DNA of 9,557 nt. Origin: Clostridia bacterium. GTDB taxonomy: Bacteria > Bacillota > Clostridia > Lachnospirales > CAG-274. Under the pieces are notes generated by a model. The model saw only the letters and a list, made by a program, of their open reading frames with translations. It did no database searches and was not told where the DNA came from. The stretch spans positions 1-9,557 of the forward strand of contig JAUNPM010000049.1 of NCBI GenBank assembly GCA_030536675.1, written 5' to 3'. How positions within the stretch are numbered: position 1 is the stretch's first letter; every line of letters begins with the position of its first letter. The position numbers were made by a program, and so were the translations under genes. Below are positions 5,673-9,557 of the stretch, one piece after another.

Positions 5673-5688
5673 ATTTTTATAAAGTCAA
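5660..5688 (-). promoter_or_regulatory. Promoter of the Crp/Fnr regulator gene
   Basis: On the minus strand, TTGACT (complement of 5683-5688) and TACAAT (complement of 5660-5665) are spaced by exactly 17 bases, with a predicted start near 5653. It overlaps the ferredoxin promoter, so polymerases at the two promoters would compete for the same DNA. Confidence 0.65.
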
Positions 5689-5726
5689 TATACTAATTTG
5701 TTTTGCTGATTTAACAGGAGGAAAAA

Positions 5727-6416
5727 ATGATAAGAAGAATAATTCATATTGATGAGAACAAATGTAACGGCTGCGGCATCTGTGTCGATGCCTGTCACGA
5801 GGGAGCTATAGGTATTGTAAACGGAAAAGCAAAATTACTTCGTGACGATTATTGTGACGGCTTAGGAGACTGTCTTCCCACTTGTCCAACAAATGCAATT
5901 TCATTTGTTGAAAGAGAAGCTCTTGCATATGACGAAGAAGCCGTAAAAGTAAATATGGCAAATAAAAAAACAGCCCACAGCTGTCCGGGGTCTATGGCAA
6001 GATCCATAACAAGAAATAAAAATACAAATCCTTTTGAAGCATATGAAATTCCAACACAGTTGACACAATGGCCCGTGCAAATAAAACTTGCACCAATAAA
6101 TGCACCATATTTTAATAATTCAAATTTACTTATTGCAGCTGATTGTTCAGCTTATGCCTATGGTAATTTTCACAATAAATTTATGAAAAACAAAATTACA
6201 CTTATCGGTTGTCCAAAACTTGATATGACCGACTATTCCGAAAAACTTACTGAAATTATAAAATCAAATGAAATAAAAAGCGTAACCGTTGTAAGGATGG
6301 AGGTTCCCTGCTGCGGCGGCATAGAAGCAGCAGTAAAAACAGCCCTTATAAACAGCGGAAAATTTATACCTTGGAATGTTGTTACCATATCTACAAGCGG
6401 AGATATTATGCAATAG
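5727..6416 (+). CDS. Ferredoxin-like iron-sulfur protein (4Fe-4S N-terminal domain, Cys-containing C-terminal domain)
   Basis: This 229-aa cytoplasmic protein begins with a bacterial ferredoxin-type domain (about 1-65). The first motif, C13-x2-C16-x2-C19-x3-C23, is complete for a 4Fe-4S cluster. The second reads C43-x5-C49-x3-C53-P and lacks the usual second Cys (Leu46 stands there), so it offers three ligands unless another residue helps. Beyond it, SCPGS (C86), C140, C162 and a C195-C196-G-G motif suggest a further metal site or redox centre in a C-terminal domain I do not recognise. The start follows AGGAGG (5716-5721) at five-base spacing. Related proteins in anaerobes are often found near Crp/Fnr-type HcpR regulators and hybrid-cluster protein genes. 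Here only the regulator is present, and no reductase partner is within the window. An electron-transfer role, perhaps in redox stress, is inferred. Confidence 0.88.
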   Translation: MIRRIIHIDENKCNGCGICVDACHEGAIGIVNGKAKLLRDDYCDGLGDCLPTCPTNAISFVEREALAYDEEAVKVNMANKKTAHSCPGSMARSITRNKNTNPFEAYEIPTQLTQWPVQIKLAPINAPYFNNSNLLIAADCSAYAYGNFHNKFMKNKITLIGCPKLDMTDYSEKLTEIIKSNEIKSVTVVRMEVPCCGGIEAAVKTALINSGKFIPWNVVTISTSGDIMQ

Positions 6417-6428
6417 TATAATAAATTG

Positions 6429-6458
6429 CCCCCATAAGTTAAATAAATCTTATGGGGG
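6429..6458. terminator. Bidirectional terminator between ferredoxin gene and atpC
   Basis: CCCCCATAAG (6429-6438) pairs perfectly with CTTATGGGGG (6449-6458) around a ten-base loop. It lies 12 bases after the ferredoxin stop and seven bases beyond the stop of the convergent atpC. The T-rich tails are modest on both sides (TATGATTTT on +, CAATTTATTAT on -), so it probably ends both transcripts. Confidence 0.85.
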
Positions 6459-6465
6459 TATGATT

Positions 6466-6882
6466 TTACCGTTTATCAGAACTTAAGTTACCGATATCAA
6501 GCCTTACCAAGGCCCTTTTCAACGCAAGCTCTGCTCTCTTAATATCAATATTGTCCTGTATATTCCTAAGTCTTGCTTCTGCCCTTTCTTTTGCCTGTTT
6601 AGCTCTTAAAACGTCAATTTCATTTGACCATTCGGCAGCGTCTGTAAGAATAAACATTCCCTCATCATTGATCTCGGCAAAACCGCCTAAAACAGCGGCT
6701 AGTTTTTCCTCACCGTCATTTTTAATATTAAGCACGCCGTAATCAAGTATTGTCACCATTGGCTGATGACCGTAAAGTATACCTACGTCACCGCTTAATG
6801 TTCTCATTATTACCATATCAACTTCACCCTCAAACATATTTCTTGAAGGTGTGATTATTTTAAGGGATAACTTATTTGCCAT
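6466..6882 (-). CDS. atpC: F1Fo ATP synthase epsilon subunit
   Basis: This 138-aa protein is the epsilon subunit of the F1 sector, part of the central rotor stalk and an inhibitor of ATP hydrolysis. The N-terminal beta-sandwich (about 1-85) shows the family pattern LKIITPSRNMFEGEVDMV, GDVGILYGHQPMVTIL and AVLGGFAEINDEGMFILTD. The C-terminal helical hairpin (about 88-133, rich in Ala, Arg and Glu: RAKQAKERAEARLRN) is complete. It is the last gene of the atp operon; its start lies 11 bases after the atpD stop, and AAGGGGTGG, a mediocre ribosome binding site, overlaps that stop. The length is normal for the family. A hairpin terminator follows directly. Confidence 0.96.
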   Translation of the reverse strand: MANKLSLKIITPSRNMFEGEVDMVIMRTLSGDVGILYGHQPMVTILDYGVLNIKNDGEEKLAAVLGGFAEINDEGMFILTDAAEWSNEIDVLRAKQAKERAEARLRNIQDNIDIKRAELALKRALVRLDIGNLSSDKR

Positions 6883-6893
6883 AAAACCACCCC

Positions 6894-8294
6894 TTATTTA
6901 TCGGCATTCTGATATTTTTTTACAACATCTTCTATTTTACCGCAGTTAAGGAAATATCCCTCTGGAATATCATCGTGTTTTCCGTCAAGTATTTCTTTAA
7001 ATCCTCTTATTGTATCCTCAACAGGTACATATTGTCCCGGGAAACCCGTAAATGTTTCAGCAACGTGGAATGGCTGTGAAAGAAATCTCTGTATTTTTCT
7101 TGCCCTGTTTACTACAATTTTATCATCTTCTGAAAGCTCGTCCATACCCAATATTGCAATAATATCCTGAAGCTCTTTGTACTTCTGCAAAATCGCCTGT
7201 ACCCTTCTTGCAACGCTGTAATGCTCCTCACCTACGATCTGAGGATCAAGTATTCTCGATGTAGACTCAAGAGGATCAACAGCAGGGTATATACCAAGCT
7301 CAACAATACTTCTTGAAAGAACCGTAGTAGCATCAAGATGTGCAAATGTTGTAGCAGGCGCAGGGTCCGTAAGGTCATCGGCAGGTACATATACAGCCTG
7401 CACAGATGTAATTGAACCATTCTTTGTTGATGTAATTCTTTCCTGAAGAGCACCAAGCTCCGTAGCAAGTGTAGGCTGATAACCTACGGCTGAAGGCATA
7501 CGTCCCAAAAGAGCTGAAACCTCGGAACCTGCCTGTACAAATCTGAATATATTATCAATAAACAGCAAAACGTCCTGATTTGCCTTATCTCTGAAATACT
7601 CAGCCATTGTAAGTCCCGTAAGAGCAATTCTCATTCTTGCTCCTGGAGGCTCATTCATCTGACCGAAAACAAGTGCAGTTTGATTTAAAACACCTGATTC
7701 CTGCATTTCATAATAGAGGTCATTACCCTCTCTTGTTCTTTCACCAACACCGCTGAATACGGAATATCCCTGGTGCTCCGTTGCAATATTGGTAATAAGC
7801 TCCATTATAAGAACAGTCTTTCCAACACCTGCGCCTCCGAAAAGACCTATTTTACCACCCTTTGAATAAGGGCAAAGAAGATCAATAGACTTTATACCCG
7901 TTTCAAGCATTTCAGCCGAATTGCTTTGCTGAGCAAATCCGGGAGCTTTCCTGTGTATGGACCACCTTTCTTCCGTAACGGGAGCCTCTTTTCCGTCAAT
8001 GGGATCACCTGTTACATTAAACATTCTTCCAAGAGTTTCTTTACCTACAGGCACACTTATGGGTGCACCAGTATCAATGGCTTCCATACCTCTTTTAAGT
8101 CCATCGGTTGAGCTCATTGCTATACACTTTACTACGTCATCACCAAGATGCTGTGCAACTTCTGCAACTATTTTATTTCCGTTATTATATATTTCAATGG
8201 CATTATTAAGTGCCGGCAAATTATCGGCGGGAAATTTAATATCCAAAACAGCACCAATGATCTGTATTATTTTACCCACATTATTTTGTGACAT
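6894..8294 (-). CDS. atpD: F1Fo ATP synthase beta subunit (catalytic)
   Basis: This 466-aa protein is the catalytic beta subunit of F1. The N-terminal beta-barrel (about 1-78) opens with GKIIQIIGAVLDIKF. The nucleotide-binding domain has the P-loop GGAGVGKT at 153-160, the catalytic glutamate in GERTREGNDLYYEM (E185), and the Walker B strand DVLLFIDNIFRF (241-252) with Asp247. The signature PAPATTFAHLDATTVLSR follows. The C-terminal helical domain has GMDELSEDDK, the DELSEED-type lever that contacts gamma. The ATG at 8294 has GGAG seven bases upstream. It lies 39 bases after atpG in the standard A-G-D-C order. The protein is complete with no missing motif. Whether the enzyme mainly makes ATP or pumps ions outward cannot be told from this subunit. 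Confidence 0.98.
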   Translation of the reverse strand: MSQNNVGKIIQIIGAVLDIKFPADNLPALNNAIEIYNNGNKIVAEVAQHLGDDVVKCIAMSSTDGLKRGMEAIDTGAPISVPVGKETLGRMFNVTGDPIDGKEAPVTEERWSIHRKAPGFAQQSNSAEMLETGIKSIDLLCPYSKGGKIGLFGGAGVGKTVLIMELITNIATEHQGYSVFSGVGERTREGNDLYYEMQESGVLNQTALVFGQMNEPPGARMRIALTGLTMAEYFRDKANQDVLLFIDNIFRFVQAGSEVSALLGRMPSAVGYQPTLATELGALQERITSTKNGSITSVQAVYVPADDLTDPAPATTFAHLDATTVLSRSIVELGIYPAVDPLESTSRILDPQIVGEEHYSVARRVQAILQKYKELQDIIAILGMDELSEDDKIVVNRARKIQRFLSQPFHVAETFTGFPGQYVPVEDTIRGFKEILDGKHDDIPEGYFLNCGKIEDVVKKYQNADK

Positions 8295-8333
8295 TGTTCT
8301 TCTCCACTCTCCTTTCTTTAAAATACAATATAT

Positions 8334-9197
8334 TTATTCAAGTGCATTGCTTCCGCTTACAATTTCTGTAATTTCCTGAGTTATAGCACCCTGTCTTACT
8401 CTGTTGTAAACCAAATTAAGATTGCTTATCATTTCCTCGGCATTTTCTGTAGCGGAATCCATTGCAGACATTCTTGAACTCAATTCACATACGGCAGACT
8501 CTACCATTCCCCCGTATATTACGGTTTTAACATATTTAGGAATAACATAATTAAGAACAGACTCTTCATCAGGCTCATAAATAGTCAGTGTAAGACTTTG
8601 TTCCTTGCTGTTATCCGTAAATTCTTCAGCATTAAGAGGCAATAACTTTATACTTTTAGGTTCATTTGTAATGGTAGTTATAAATTCAGTATACACAAAA
8701 TATACTTCATCAACTTCACCTTTAGTATACATATCAATAGCCTTGCTTCCTATTATAAAAGCGTCCAAATAATCGGGTTTTTCTGAAACATCCTTAAAAC
8801 TTTCCGCAATTTCAATATTTTTATGTTTAAAAAACTCTCTTGTCTTATTTCCCACTGCAAAAACAACAGCTGACTTTTTGCTTTCAATAATTTCAAGAGC
8901 CTTCTTACACACATTTGCATTATAACCGCCGCAAAGTCCTCTGTCGCCCGCAATTACTATAACAAGAGCTTTTTCCGTTTCATTTCTTTCCTGCATAAAA
9001 ACACTTGAAACGCCTTTGCTGCCTTTGACCACATTTGCTATAACACGTCTTGTAGCCTCAAAATAGGGTTTAGTATCGTTAAAGCGTGATTTGGCTCTGT
9101 TAAGCTTAGAGCTTGCAACCAAATTCATAGCCTTTGTGATCTGCTGGGTGCTATTGACACTTTTGATCCTGCGCTTTATATCACGCATTGATGCCAT
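8334..9197 (-). CDS. atpG: F1Fo ATP synthase gamma subunit
   Basis: This 287-aa protein is the gamma subunit, the rotating shaft of F1. The N-terminal helix has the family signature MASMRDIKRRIKSVNSTQQI, then TKAMNLVASSKLNRAK. The middle Rossmann-like part includes VIVIAGDRGLCGGYNANV (about 78-95). The C-terminal helix carries the conserved SRMSAMDSATENAEEMI and NRVRQGAITQEITEIVSG, which together with the N-terminal helix form the coiled coil inside the alpha/beta ring. The ATG at 9197 is preceded by GAGAGGTGAT at suitable spacing, 15 bases after the atpA stop. It is a normal, complete member of the atp operon. Confidence 0.97.
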   Translation of the reverse strand: MASMRDIKRRIKSVNSTQQITKAMNLVASSKLNRAKSRFNDTKPYFEATRRVIANVVKGSKGVSSVFMQERNETEKALVIVIAGDRGLCGGYNANVCKKALEIIESKKSAVVFAVGNKTREFFKHKNIEIAESFKDVSEKPDYLDAFIIGSKAIDMYTKGEVDEVYFVYTEFITTITNEPKSIKLLPLNAEEFTDNSKEQSLTLTIYEPDEESVLNYVIPKYVKTVIYGGMVESAVCELSSRMSAMDSATENAEEMISNLNLVYNRVRQGAITQEITEIVSGSNALE

Positions 9198-9212
9198 AAT
9201 ATCACCTCTCTA

Positions 9213-9557
9213 TCAATTAAATTCCTTTTTGAAATTTTCAATGGCATTTATAAGTTCCTTTTCCGTTCCACCGTCTATAACTTTCTTTTCGGCAATGGAT
9301 AAAAGCACATTATTATGATACTTTTCCATATAATCAAAGAATTTCACTTCAAATTCCTGTATCCTGTCAACTTCAATATCATCAAGATACTTGTTTGTTA
9401 CGGCATAAAGAATTACAACTTCCTTTTCAACAGAAAGGGTCTTATACTGAGGTTGTTTTAATATTTCCATAATAACTCTTCCGTGGTTAAGTCTTTCAAG
9501 AGTATCCTTGTCCAAATCAGAACCTCCTTCCGCATAGCCTTCCCCTGGGGGAAGGTG
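9213..9557 (-). CDS. atpA: F1Fo ATP synthase alpha subunit, C-terminal part (runs into window edge)
   Basis: The frame is open from the window edge and ends with TGA next to atpG. From about 9524 downward it is clearly the C-terminal helical domain of AtpA: GSDLDKDTLERLNHGRVIMEILKQPQYKTLSVEKEVVILYAV, then NKYLDDI and a normal tail ending KKEFN, about 104 residues. The family usually reads AQFGSDLD at the start of this segment. Here the eleven or so codons upstream of GSDL (9525-9557) instead encode HLPPGEGYAEG from a GC-rich palindromic sequence that does not look like AtpA. The frame stays open through this stretch. Either a small repeat has inserted into atpA at this point, or the window edge is an assembly junction. 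The catalytic-site region of AtpA lies outside the window, so gene integrity cannot be judged. Confidence 0.85.
   Translation of the reverse strand, partial: HLPPGEGYAEGGSDLDKDTLERLNHGRVIMEILKQPQYKTLSVEKEVVILYAVTNKYLDDIEVDRIQEFEVKFFDYMEKYHNNVLLSIAEKKVIDGGTEKELINAIENFKKEFN
9522..9557. repeat. GC-rich palindromic repeat fragment at right edge
   Basis: Positions 9538-9545 (CCTTCCCC) and 9548-9555 (GGGGAAGG) form a perfect eight-base inverted repeat around TG, next to CCTTCCGCATAG. The stretch is far more GC-rich than its surroundings and does not encode the AtpA sequence expected here. From memory, similar CCTTCCCC-type palindromes are dispersed in genomes of gut Firmicutes; I could not verify this. 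The element continues past the window, so its full size and target duplication cannot be seen. Confidence 0.6.

Noticed and set aside
7957..8379. Plus-strand frame of 140 codons opposite atpD and atpG
   Set aside because: It lies antisense to strongly conserved atpD sequence, crosses a gene boundary and has no recognisable domain; it is a shadow frame.

Overview
The window looks like a chromosomal segment of an anaerobic, endospore-forming Clostridia bacterium, probably Lachnospirales-like. The signs are very AT-rich DNA, strong AGGAGG ribosome binding sites, TTG starts, a spore-coat gene pair, a clostridial-type ferredoxin with a Crp/Fnr regulator, and an atpA-G-D-C ATP synthase operon. The lineage is inferred from protein style; no search was run.

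Layout, left to right. Positions 1-92 hold a small palindrome and a 13-nt tandem repeat. A consensus promoter at 95-123 and a structured 170-nt leader drive rplM-rpsI (L13-S9), which ends in a strong terminator at 1163-1197. A three-gene + strand module follows (1357-4192): a secreted protein (copper-amine-oxidase-N-like domain, protease-prodomain-like domain, DUF4367-like domain), an ECF sigma factor, and a membrane-anchored putative anti-sigma factor whose outer domain resembles the C-terminal domain of the secreted protein. A long hairpin (4247-4281) closes this block. A tRNA-Arg(CCU) with its own near-perfect promoter follows.

On the minus strand lie a two-gene spore-coat unit (a 57-aa protein, then an 82-aa Coat F-type protein) and a Crp/Fnr regulator. 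The regulator is divergent from a + strand ferredoxin-like iron-sulfur protein. The 111-bp gap between them contains overlapping divergent promoters and a perfect GTTGC-N4-GCAAC operator. The operator sits at the class II activation position for the ferredoxin and just downstream of the regulator's own start. A hairpin separates the ferredoxin from the convergent ATP synthase genes atpC, atpD, atpG and the 3' end of atpA.

The most curious points are: (1) the sigma/anti-sigma/secreted-protein module with a shared outer domain; (2) the operator geometry of the Crp/Fnr-ferredoxin pair and the incomplete second cluster motif of that ferredoxin; (3) the right edge, where a GC-rich palindromic sequence replaces the expected AtpA sequence immediately before the conserved GSDLDKDT segment, which implies either a repeat insertion into atpA or an assembly junction; (4) a 57-aa coat-type gene that length cut-offs would miss. 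I found no CRISPR array, transposase, rRNA gene or phage gene.
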